Assembly: GCF_900112265.1 (NCBI RefSeq)
Contig: NZ_FOLO01000014.1
Span: 43,424-107,423 of the forward strand
Direction of reading: 5' to 3'
DNA from: Pseudoalteromonas denitrificans DSM 6059
GTDB lineage: Bacteria > Pseudomonadota > Gammaproteobacteria > Enterobacterales > Alteromonadaceae
Length of the DNA stretch: 64,000 bases
This document shows, piece after piece, positions 18,448 to 26,225 of the stretch. Positions within the stretch are counted from its first letter, which is position 1. Every line of letters starts with the position of its first letter. The translations under genes and the position numbers were made by a program. A model generated the notes under the pieces. The model was not told the DNA's origin. It was given only the letters and a program-made list of their open reading frames with translations, and searched no databases.

Positions 18448-18927
18448 ATGAATACCTTAGTTGCGGGTGATAAAGCCCCCTTTTTTTCATTGCAAGATCA
18501 AGACGGAAAAACGGTTGTACTTGCTGAATTATTAAAACAAAATCAGGTTTTAGTCTATTTTTATCCAAAAGCCATGACGCCAGGATGTATCATTCAAGCG
18601 GAGCATTTACGTGATCACAAAACACAATTAGCTCAGCTGAATACTTTAGCGATTGGAATTAGCCCAGACCCAGTAAAAAAACTTAAAAACTTTGAAACCA
18701 AAAAAGAACTAAACTTTACATTATTGTCAGATGAAGATCATGCAATAGCTGATGAGTTTGGCGTTTGGGGATTGAAAAAGTTTATGGGTAAGGAATATGA
18801 CGGGATCCATAGATTAAGCTTTTTAATATCTCAAGATGGCACAATAAAACATGTTTTCAATAAATTCAAAACTAAAGAACATCATCAAGTTGTGATCGAT
18901 TTTTTAACCCAAAATAGCTCAATTTAA
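18448..18927 (+). CDS. bcp: Thiol peroxidase Bcp (peroxiredoxin), one-cysteine form
   Basis: This 159-residue peroxiredoxin of the Bcp/PrxQ group reduces hydroperoxides. The peroxidatic cysteine is C47 in TPGCIIQAEHLRD. In the E. coli protein a second cysteine follows five residues later (TPGCTVQACGLRD); here that position is glutamate, and C47 is the only cysteine in the protein. It therefore must work as a 1-Cys enzyme, with an outside thiol for recycling. It is co-transcribed with gcvR. Confidence 0.9.
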   Translation: MNTLVAGDKAPFFSLQDQDGKTVVLAELLKQNQVLVYFYPKAMTPGCIIQAEHLRDHKTQLAQLNTLAIGISPDPVKKLKNFETKKELNFTLLSDEDHAIADEFGVWGLKKFMGKEYDGIHRLSFLISQDGTIKHVFNKFKTKEHHQVVIDFLTQNSSI

Positions 18928-18934
18928 CTTTAGT

Positions 18935-18964
18935 CTGCGCTAATTAAAATCTTAATTAGCGCAG
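18935..18964. terminator. Hairpin between convergent bcp and perM
   Basis: CTGCGCTAATTAA and TTAATTAGCGCAG form a perfect 13-bp stem with a 4-base loop. T-runs on either side are poor, but it lies in the 42-bp gap between convergent stops. Confidence 0.55.
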
Positions 18965-18969
18965 TGCCA

Positions 18970-20043
18970 TCATTCAAACTCTTGAACAAACTCTTTGTCT
19001 TGTGTCGTCCAAGCATTTACTAAAGCCCGTACTAATGATGCTAATGGTATCGCAAAAAACACCCCCCAGAAGCCCCATAAACCGCCAAAAAATAATACGG
19101 CAACAATAATATAAACAGGGTTTAAATCAACAGCTTCAGAAAATAGCAAAGGCACGAGCACATTACCATCAAGCGCCTGAATGACACCATAAGCAATAAT
19201 GAGATACCAAAACTCAGGTGTTAAACCAAATTGAAATAATGCAACAGCAGCAACAGGAATCGTCACAAGCGCAGCACCAACAAAAGGGATCAAAACCGAC
19301 AGACCAACTAATACACTCAGTAATGCCGCATATCTTAAATCAAAAATGGCAAATGCGATAAAAGATACACCACCAATAATCACGATTTCTATTACTTTCC
19401 CACGAATATAATTCATTATTTGCTGATTCATTTCATGCCAGACCTGGGTTATCAAACGCCTTTGTTTTGGTAAAAAAGTTTCAATACCTGATGTTAATTC
19501 AACTTTATCTTTAAGCATGAAGAACACTAATAAAGGTACTAATATTAAATATATCATCCAAGCAACAACATCTTTTAATGACGTTAATGAGAAAGACAAT
19601 ACCTGCTGACTAAATTCAATTACTTTATTTTCAACACTTGTCATAACATTTTGTATTTGTGTGCCATTAATCAGTTCTGGATATTGTGTAGGCAAATGCA
19701 TTAAAAATGACTTACCCTGTTCAAGCATATTTGGCGCTTCTTGAAACAAATTTGCAGTTTGTTGCCACAGTACTGGAACCATAATCACAAAAACACCAAC
19801 CAAAATACCTGCAAATGTTAATATAACAGTTGCACACGCAGTCAGTCGCGCTAACCCTAGACTTTGCAGCTTAAGTACTGGCCATTCCAAAAGGTATGCA
19901 ATCACCAAAGCAACAAGCACTGGAATAATTAATGAACCTACAAAATATAAAAATGCTATGAGCACAGTTAATAATAATAATAATGTCACCGAATGTGGAT
20001 CTGAGAATTTACGTTCGTACCAAGATTTCAAATATTCAAACAC
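18970..20043 (-). CDS. perM: AI-2E family transporter PerM
   Basis: This 357-residue inner-membrane protein of the AI-2E/UPF0118 family has about seven to eight hydrophobic segments. Typical features are LIIPVLVALVIAYLLEWPV near the N-terminus and the C-terminal LVPLLFSEAVDLNPVYIIVA and GVFFAIPLASLVRALVNAW. Members are implicated in export of small molecules; the substrate in this group is uncertain. The perM-bepA-yfgD neighbourhood matches that of E. coli. Confidence 0.88.
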   Translation of the reverse strand: MFEYLKSWYERKFSDPHSVTLLLLLTVLIAFLYFVGSLIIPVLVALVIAYLLEWPVLKLQSLGLARLTACATVILTFAGILVGVFVIMVPVLWQQTANLFQEAPNMLEQGKSFLMHLPTQYPELINGTQIQNVMTSVENKVIEFSQQVLSFSLTSLKDVVAWMIYLILVPLLVFFMLKDKVELTSGIETFLPKQRRLITQVWHEMNQQIMNYIRGKVIEIVIIGGVSFIAFAIFDLRYAALLSVLVGLSVLIPFVGAALVTIPVAAVALFQFGLTPEFWYLIIAYGVIQALDGNVLVPLLFSEAVDLNPVYIIVAVLFFGGLWGFWGVFFAIPLASLVRALVNAWTTQDKEFVQEFE

Positions 20044-20067
20044 TTATTTATTTCCTCTGCAAAGACC

Positions 20068-20343
20068 TTAGTGATTTTTTAAATTGACGAGTAATTCTTT
20101 ATTGTGCATATAGCAATTAATTTGATATTTAAATCGATGTAATTTTAAATAATTTTCTATATCAGTGATGTCGACCTCTTGAAGATGCAAAAATGTAATT
20201 ACGTGACACAATTCATCTTCTTGTGTCATTTCACCGGTTAATGTTAATTGTTGATTGTTTTTAGCTATAACTCTTTTTAATTGGTACTTAAATTGAACAA
20301 ATAACTGTGGGCATTGATACGGCGTTAAATCAAATTTAATCAT
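20068..20343 (-). CDS. TusA-family sulfurtransferase-like protein
   Basis: This 91-residue protein has the TusA/SirA layout: an early FDLTPYQCPQLFVQFKYQLK with the active-type cysteine at C11, then a small alpha/beta fold. The usual CPxP has become CPQL, so sulfur-carrier activity is likely but not certain. It is 24 bp upstream of perM in the same direction and probably in the same operon. Confidence 0.65.
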   Translation of the reverse strand: MIKFDLTPYQCPQLFVQFKYQLKRVIAKNNQQLTLTGEMTQEDELCHVITFLHLQEVDITDIENYLKLHRFKYQINCYMHNKELLVNLKNH

Positions 20344-20510
20344 TGAATTTACAATTATTTCAAAATATAAAATGATAATAACGGCAAATTTGATTAAAAG
20401 AAAATAAACCGTAATTTAAAGCTCTTTTTTAAAGGGTTCATCACTCAAATCTATACCAATTAAGTGCAATGCATTATGCTTAAGGTAGTTAAGGAATAAG
20501 TATAAGTTTA

Positions 20511-21176
20511 ATGACAATGCAAAATGATAAAGCAAACTTGCCAGATAACCCAACGTTGAAAGATGTGAACTGGTATAAAAAACAATTAAACTGGGGAGAG
20601 CTACCCCCATTTTATCATTTAGTTGCTTCATCATTAGGAGAATCTGAAGGTATTTTAACTCATGGCTTTGATACGGCTATTAAACGTATCATAGATAAAC
20701 GCAATTGGAATATCCCTTTACTTGGAGGTTATTTAGATAACTCGGGTAAAATTATTTGTGAAAATAAACCAAGATTAGCGCTATATCAGGTATTCACAAA
20801 TAGAGGGTTTGAATTACAAGTTTACCCTTTAGCAAAAGACTTAGAGATTAATCAATATGTAAAAGACAATAAATTAATGGAGTTTATGCTTTGGGATCCC
20901 CATTCTATGAGACTCATTCTCAGAATTAATCAATTACATAAATATATTCAGTTTTATTTTCAACGCGGTGATGAAGCAGATAAAGCATTGATCATACATG
21001 CACATAAAGTTGTGCACAGAATAGTTGAGTTTTTGAAACAAGAATTGAACATTATTAAAATAGATGGGGTCTCAATCAAACGCTATTATGATTTATGTGA
21101 AAAAGAAACATCAGTAGATCAAGATGAACTTATGCTTGCAAGTCTAATTATGAATGAACAAACCAAAAAGGAATAA
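20511..21176 (+). CDS. Conserved hypothetical protein upstream of bepA
   Basis: The protein has 221 residues. The family was not recognised. It is soluble and mixed alpha/beta, without signal peptide or membrane segments. Notable stretches are GELPPFYHLVASSLGESEG and LWDPHSMRLILRINQLHKYI. The stop is one base before the bepA ATG, so the two are probably translationally linked. It overlaps no other gene, and codon use is like that of its neighbours. A role connected to the envelope would be a guess from position only. Confidence 0.6.
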   Translation: MTMQNDKANLPDNPTLKDVNWYKKQLNWGELPPFYHLVASSLGESEGILTHGFDTAIKRIIDKRNWNIPLLGGYLDNSGKIICENKPRLALYQVFTNRGFELQVYPLAKDLEINQYVKDNKLMEFMLWDPHSMRLILRINQLHKYIQFYFQRGDEADKALIIHAHKVVHRIVEFLKQELNIIKIDGVSIKRYYDLCEKETSVDQDELMLASLIMNEQTKKE

Positions 21177-21177
21177 A

Positions 21178-22626
21178 ATGAAAAAAAACAGAAAACTTTC
21201 GTTGTTGATGATAGGTTCCTTATTTTTATCAGCCCCTCTAATAGCACAATCAAACTTTAAGCTTCCCGATTTAGGAACGTCTGCACTTCAAGTTTTACCT
21301 TTGGAAAAAGAAAAAGCCATCGGTGAGATCATGATGATGAAAATTCGCAGTTCATCACCCGTTATTCAAGACCCATTATTAGATGAATATCTCACCAGCC
21401 TAGGAAACAGGTTGGTTGCCCATGCTGACGACATACGTTTTCCTTTTGATTTTTTTTGGATCAAAAATAATGAAATCAATGCTTTTGCTTTTTATGGTGG
21501 TCATGTAGGCGTTCATGTGGGTTTAATAGCCAAATCTGATAGTGAAAGTCAGTTTGCATCTGTATTAGGTCATGAAATTGCACATGTGACTCAAAGGCAT
21601 TTAGCCCGACGATTACAAAAACAACAAGATAATGCGGGCTTAACATTAGCCGGCATGGTTGCAGGTCTATTAACAACAATAGTCAACCCAGAAGCAGGTT
21701 TGGCCATTATTTCAGCCAATCAAACTCAAAGCATGTTAAGCCAAATGACACATAGTCGTGGCGCAGAGCAAGAAGCCGACCGTATAGGCATGACAATACT
21801 TAATAACGCAGGGTTTGACCCCAGAGCTTCCAGTGAGTTTTTAGCTAAACTTTCGGCACAAATGCGCTTTAAGAAAAAGCCGCCAGTTTTTTTACTTTCT
21901 CATCCATTACCAGATAGCCGAGTATCTGACATACGATTAAGGGCACAACAATATGAAGAACGCTTTATCGACTCAAACCTTGAATTTTTACTCACTAAAA
22001 GTCGGATAATCGCTCGGTTCACCTCAACACCTGAAAAAGCTGAACAACAATTTAGAATGGATATCAAAAAACATCAATTTTCAGACAGAACGGCGGCTAA
22101 ATATGGACTAGCATTATCTTTAATTGATCAAAAGAAACTAAAAGAAGCTGAAGTTATTTTAACTAAGTTATTAAAGTCAGACCCGTCTAATTTATTTTAT
22201 CTAGACAGTAAAACGGATCTTCTATTAGCACAAAAAAATACACAAGCCGCTTTAACTTTACTAAAAGAGCACTACCAGCTAAAACCGAACAATCAGGTGA
22301 TCACCTTAAATTATGCCAATGCAGCGATTGAAGCTAAAGACTACGCATTAGCCGAACGTCTATTAAAATATTTTTTATTAGATAAACCAAATCACCCATT
22401 AGGCAAAGATTTAATGGCTCTTACCTATAAAGAACAAAAAAATAAATCAGCATATCACGAAACTCGAGCCAGTATCATGGTAGATCATGGCGCATTTCAA
22501 CAAGCTTCTGATGAAGTTCAAAAAGCACTTAACTTCATTGAAAAAACCGATGATATTAAGCGCCAACGCCTCAAAGCACTACTAAAACAATACCGACAAA
22601 TGCAAAAAGAGCTAGCAAAGCTTTAA
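21178..22626 (+). CDS. bepA: Periplasmic metalloprotease/chaperone BepA
   Basis: The protein has 482 residues. After a signal peptide (about 1-23) comes an M48 metalloprotease domain with HEIAH at 132-136 and the third zinc ligand in RGAEQEADRIGM, followed by a TPR domain (about 300-480). BepA degrades or helps fold outer-membrane proteins stalled at the LptD and BAM assembly sites. I chose the ATG at 21178 because AAAAGGA sits just upstream; an in-frame ATG 24 bases earlier would spoil the signal peptide with KPKRNK. Confidence 0.92.
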   Translation: MKKNRKLSLLMIGSLFLSAPLIAQSNFKLPDLGTSALQVLPLEKEKAIGEIMMMKIRSSSPVIQDPLLDEYLTSLGNRLVAHADDIRFPFDFFWIKNNEINAFAFYGGHVGVHVGLIAKSDSESQFASVLGHEIAHVTQRHLARRLQKQQDNAGLTLAGMVAGLLTTIVNPEAGLAIISANQTQSMLSQMTHSRGAEQEADRIGMTILNNAGFDPRASSEFLAKLSAQMRFKKKPPVFLLSHPLPDSRVSDIRLRAQQYEERFIDSNLEFLLTKSRIIARFTSTPEKAEQQFRMDIKKHQFSDRTAAKYGLALSLIDQKKLKEAEVILTKLLKSDPSNLFYLDSKTDLLLAQKNTQAALTLLKEHYQLKPNNQVITLNYANAAIEAKDYALAERLLKYFLLDKPNHPLGKDLMALTYKEQKNKSAYHETRASIMVDHGAFQQASDEVQKALNFIEKTDDIKRQRLKALLKQYRQMQKELAKL

Positions 22627-22645
22627 TTATCACATCGCTTTGTCT

Positions 22646-22672
22646 AAAATAGCGCACCTTGCGCTATTTTTT
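22646..22672 (+). terminator. Terminator after bepA
   Basis: The stem AAAATAGCGC/GCGCTATTTT with loop ACCTT runs into TTTTTT. It separates bepA from yfgD. Confidence 0.8.
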
Positions 22673-22686
22673 ATTTAGGATTTAAG

Positions 22687-23034
22687 ATGACTATTCAAAT
22701 TTATCACAACCCAAGATGCTCTAAGTCTCGTCAAACACTGGCTTTACTAGAAGAAAACAATATCACTCCTGATGTTATTGAGTATTTAAAAACAACACCA
22801 ACAGCTCAAGAAGTTAATGCATTAATCACTAAATTAGGTTTTGAATCTGCACGCCAACTAATGCGTACGAAAGAAGATTTGTATAAAGAATTAAACCTTA
22901 AAGATGAAACAAATGAAGATGCCCTGATTAATGCCATGACTAACAACCCTAAATTAATTGAACGCCCTATTGTTATAAATGGTGATAAAGCGGCCATTGG
23001 TCGTCCGCCAGAAAGTATATTAGATATCATCTAA
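22687..23034 (+). CDS. yfgD: ArsC/YfgD family arsenate reductase-like protein
   Basis: This 115-residue thioredoxin-fold protein of the ArsC family has its cysteine at C11 in NPRCSKSRQT and the typical ending IERPIVINGDKAAIGRPPE. It lies in the perM-bepA-yfgD neighbourhood rather than an ars operon, so it is the housekeeping YfgD form; arsenate reduction is possible but not implied by context. Its stop overlaps the next start (TAATG). Confidence 0.88.
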   Translation: MTIQIYHNPRCSKSRQTLALLEENNITPDVIEYLKTTPTAQEVNALITKLGFESARQLMRTKEDLYKELNLKDETNEDALINAMTNNPKLIERPIVINGDKAAIGRPPESILDII

Positions 23035-23588
23035 TGTCTTATATTTTAGTACTTTACCATTCTAGCCATGGTTCAGTAAAAAGCATGGCACATGAGATTT
23101 GTGATGCAATATCAAGTACGGGTATGCAAATAAAATTACGTACCTTTGTAAAACAATCAAACTCTGACTTGGTTGTTAGCCAAGATGATTTAATGCATTG
23201 CCAGGCACTTGCTTTTGGCAGCCCGACACGTTTTGGTATGATGGCATCGCAAGCAAAATTATTTTGGGAAAATACCAGTGAATTATGGTTAAAAGGCAGG
23301 TTAATTGATAAACCAGCCAGTGTATTCACATCAAGTAGTAGTATGCATGGCGGTAATGAAAGTACTTTACTTACTTTATCTTTACCTTTATTACATCACG
23401 GCATGATGTTACTAGGTGTGCCCTATGATATTCCAGAGTTATCAAGTACACAAAGTGGCGGAACTCCTTACGGAGCAAGCCATGTCTCAGGTTTAAGTAA
23501 TGATACTAAACTCAGTAAACATGAAATAAAAATATGCCATTCTGTCGGGCACAGGCTTGCTAAAATTACTCAACAATTGAATAAGTGA
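23034..23588 (+). CDS. wrbA: WrbA-like NAD(P)H:quinone oxidoreductase
   Basis: This 184-residue flavodoxin-fold protein has the FMN phosphate loop near the N-terminus (VLYHSSHGSVKSMAHEI) and the WrbA segments FGSPTRFGMMASQAKLFWE and KPASVFTSSSSMHGG. It would carry out two-electron quinone reduction. It is translationally coupled to yfgD and followed two bases later by the DUF2069 gene, an arrangement common in Vibrio and Pseudoalteromonas. Confidence 0.85.
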   Translation: MSYILVLYHSSHGSVKSMAHEICDAISSTGMQIKLRTFVKQSNSDLVVSQDDLMHCQALAFGSPTRFGMMASQAKLFWENTSELWLKGRLIDKPASVFTSSSSMHGGNESTLLTLSLPLLHHGMMLLGVPYDIPELSSTQSGGTPYGASHVSGLSNDTKLSKHEIKICHSVGHRLAKITQQLNK

Positions 23589-23589
23589 T

Positions 23590-24015
23590 ATGATCAAAAA
23601 ACATAGTAAAACTAAAAACTTTCAACGCCTTGCATTATTTGGTTATATTGGCTTACTGATCTTAATGCCTTTATGGTTATTTTATATCGCCCCCCGAGAA
23701 GGCCACAGCAATGGCTTTATTTTTATGATTTATATTCTACCTTTATTATTACCACTTAAAGGTATCATTCAAGACAAAATATATACCTATGCTTGGGCTA
23801 ACTTTATCGTAATGATTTATTTTCTTCATTCACTCACCCTACTCTATGTTGCGCTTGATATTTGGGTATTGCTTGAACTCATATTTGCAACTAGCATGTT
23901 TATTGGTTGCACCTACTATTCAAAATATAGAGGTCAAGAACTTGGTTTGAGAATTAGAAAATTAAAAGAAGAACTCGCAGAAGAAAAAACAGCTCACGAG
24001 CATCATAAAAACTAA
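23590..24015 (+). CDS. DUF2069 family membrane protein
   Basis: This 141-residue inner-membrane protein has four hydrophobic segments and a charged coiled C-terminal tail (LKEELAEEKTAHEHHKN). It matches DUF2069, which commonly follows wrbA. The function is unknown. Confidence 0.8.
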   Translation: MIKKHSKTKNFQRLALFGYIGLLILMPLWLFYIAPREGHSNGFIFMIYILPLLLPLKGIIQDKIYTYAWANFIVMIYFLHSLTLLYVALDIWVLLELIFATSMFIGCTYYSKYRGQELGLRIRKLKEELAEEKTAHEHHKN

Positions 24016-24031
24016 AATAATTAGATAAACT

Positions 24032-24805
24032 ATGACTTTATTTGAATTAAAAAAAATACTTGGCAGTTTATTAATGCCATTACCTATATTATTTTCCATG
24101 ATTATCATTGGTTTATTATTTATTTTTTTTAAAAAAAATAAATGCGGTTTGTTTTTATGTTTACCTGCAATATTAACTCTGATCTTGTTGAGTTTGCCTG
24201 TCGTCACTCAGCAGTTAATCTCAACAGCAGAAAACCGCTATTCTACTTTTAACAAACAAAAACACGCAAAGCTTCATTATATTGTTGTTCTTGGTTGCCA
24301 GGTAAAACCTCATAAGGGACGTCCTGCTAATTCACAATTAGGAGCCTGTTCTTTAGCACGTCTAGTCGAAGGCCTGCGAATCGCAAGACTATACCCTTAT
24401 GCCAAGCTCGTTTTATCAGGATTTTCCATCAATAATACAAGCAGTAGCGTTCTATTAAAAAAGACAGCTTTAAGTCTAGGTTTACATCATACCCGTATTA
24501 TTACCAACCCCAGAGCAAAAGACACTGCTGAAGAGGCAAAGCAACTCGCTTATAAATTAATAGATGCCAAAGTTGCTCTCGTTACTTCCGCTGCACATAT
24601 GAGCCGTGCAGCTGATTTATTTAAACAACAAGGCATAGATGTAATTGCTGCTCCAACTGATTATTATGCTTTAAATTTACAAGCCAGTTGGCAACAGTTT
24701 ATTCCAAATTCAGAGGCTCTATCTGCAGCTACAGCCCATCAACATGAATTAATAGGCTCTTGGTGGATCATAATAAAGCGACTATACGACCCTGAGTCAA
24801 TCTGA
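24032..24805 (+). CDS. elyC: ElyC/YdcF/SanA family envelope protein
   Basis: The protein has 257 residues. Two N-terminal membrane segments (about 12-31 and 38-58) precede a periplasmic DUF218 domain with IVVLGCQ, RLVEGLRIARLYPYAKLVLSG and the ending ALSAATAHQHELIGSWW. ElyC in E. coli is needed for correct use of the undecaprenyl lipid carrier in peptidoglycan and ECA synthesis. Length and topology agree with ElyC rather than the one-TM SanA. Confidence 0.82.
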   Translation: MTLFELKKILGSLLMPLPILFSMIIIGLLFIFFKKNKCGLFLCLPAILTLILLSLPVVTQQLISTAENRYSTFNKQKHAKLHYIVVLGCQVKPHKGRPANSQLGACSLARLVEGLRIARLYPYAKLVLSGFSINNTSSSVLLKKTALSLGLHHTRIITNPRAKDTAEEAKQLAYKLIDAKVALVTSAAHMSRAADLFKQQGIDVIAAPTDYYALNLQASWQQFIPNSEALSAATAHQHELIGSWWIIIKRLYDPESI

Positions 24806-24841
24806 AACTTTAAATATCGCTAATAATTTTACAGATTAAGT

Positions 24842-25597
24842 TCAAACTGGATTATCAATATCAATAAATGTTACATCTAAGTGATATTCGTTTGCTAGAT
24901 ACTCCCCAAGTGCCTTGATACCGTATCTTTCGGTGGCATGGTGTCCTGCGGCAAAAAAATCAATATTTTGCTCTCTTGAGCTATGGATCGTTTGTTCTGA
25001 GGCTTCTCCAGTCAGATACGCATCAATACCTTGCTGGGCAGCCAAATCGATATACCCTTGACCACCTCCTGTACACCAAGCGATGCTTTCAATTTTTTTA
25101 TCTCTCACAATTGAAGTAACAGGTTTGCGATTTAATACAGTAGCAATTTTTTGTGCAAATTCCTCTGCTGTCAATGGTGTATTTAAAATGCCTTTTACTG
25201 GCACACTTTTAGATGAACCAAGCTCTAAACCTGCTTCATACGTAATATCGAGTAATTTCGCTAATTGTGCGTTATTCCCAAGTGTCGGATGAACATCTAA
25301 CGGTAAGTGATAAGCAATTAAATTAATATCATGTTTTAGTAAAGCTGCAATACGTTTTTTCTTCATACCAACAATTTCTGGATTTTCACCTTTCCAAAAG
25401 AAGCCATGATGAACTATGATAGCATCAGCCTTTTGCAAAATTGCAGCATCAATCAATGCTTGTGATGCGGTAACGCCCGTCACTACTTTTTTGATATTGT
25501 CAGTACCTTCAACTTGTAAACCATTAGGGCAAAAATCTCTGATGGTATGGGGTTCTAACAAAATATTGAGCTGTGAGATTAAATCAATACGTTTCAT
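24842..25597 (-). CDS. Nif3-like dinuclear metal centre protein (YbgI family)
   Basis: This 251-residue protein of the Nif3/YbgI family has metal-ligand segments DAIIVHHGFFWKG, NLIAYHLPLDVHPTLGNN and the C-terminal FFAAGHHATERYG. It is expected to be a cytoplasmic ring-shaped hexamer. E. coli YbgI is proposed to act as a GTP cyclohydrolase-like or DNA-repair hydrolase; the true substrate is unsettled. It is convergent with elyC. Confidence 0.9.
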   Translation of the reverse strand: MKRIDLISQLNILLEPHTIRDFCPNGLQVEGTDNIKKVVTGVTASQALIDAAILQKADAIIVHHGFFWKGENPEIVGMKKKRIAALLKHDINLIAYHLPLDVHPTLGNNAQLAKLLDITYEAGLELGSSKSVPVKGILNTPLTAEEFAQKIATVLNRKPVTSIVRDKKIESIAWCTGGGQGYIDLAAQQGIDAYLTGEASEQTIHSSREQNIDFFAAGHHATERYGIKALGEYLANEYHLDVTFIDIDNPV

Positions 25598-25740
25598 AAA
25601 TTTTCAATTTTATCTATAGATAAGCGAAATTGTCCCGTTTACTTGATCAAAAATAAAGAAAAACCTGAAAAAATTGATAATTGGTTCAAAAGTCGGTATA
25701 AAAGCCGCTGCAACAAATTTAACAAAAACTAGGAATTATG

Positions 25741-26124
25741 ATGAGCAAACTTGATAAAGCACAAGTTTTAGAAGATTTTGACAAAGCATATCAAGCAGTA
25801 AATGGCAAACAACCTGAAGTTGTTGCTAAAGCTGGATGGTACAGTGTAGATGGTGGCAAAAATATGCGCCTGGCTGATCTTGCCGCTTTAACCGAAGAAC
25901 TTTCATCAGGTACTTCAACAGAAGCACCTAAAGAAGCTGCTAAGCCTGCTAAAAAGGCTGCCGCAAAACCTGCTAAAAAAACAGCTGCTAAACCAGTAGA
26001 AATCAAAGATAAAGGCATGGTTATCGTTAAAAATAACGAAGACGGTTATACTGCAGAAGAGTTTTGGATTGTATATTTAGCAGAAAAAGACCACGATTGT
26101 CGTTTACCACAAGGCATCGTTTAA
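25741..26124 (+). CDS. Hypothetical protein with an Ala-Lys-Pro histone-like linker
   Basis: The protein has 127 residues. The N-terminal 55 residues (VLEDFDKAYQAVNGKQPEVV) and the C-terminal 40 (EEFWIVYLAEKDHDCRLPQG) look like folded segments. They are joined by a tandem KPAKKAAAKPAKKTAAKP linker of the histone H1/AlgP type. No family was recognised. A good AGGA site lies before two adjacent ATGs; the second (25741) has the better spacing. The linker makes binding to nucleic acid or another polyanion plausible. Confidence 0.65.
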   Translation: MSKLDKAQVLEDFDKAYQAVNGKQPEVVAKAGWYSVDGGKNMRLADLAALTEELSSGTSTEAPKEAAKPAKKAAAKPAKKTAAKPVEIKDKGMVIVKNNEDGYTAEEFWIVYLAEKDHDCRLPQGIV

Positions 26125-26149
26125 ATTTATTAAATATCAATTTAATAAC

Positions 26150-26181
26150 AAAAAGGCTGCAATTAAATTGCAGCCTTTTTT
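26150..26181. terminator. Strong bidirectional terminator
   Basis: AAAAAGGCTGCAATT and AATTGCAGCCTTTTT pair perfectly over 15 bp. It lies between the Ala-Lys-Pro protein gene and the convergent amidohydrolase gene. Confidence 0.85.
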
Positions 26182-26225
26182 GTTTTTAAATATTCAATGG
26201 ACTCAAATAAATTTCTACAACAAGC

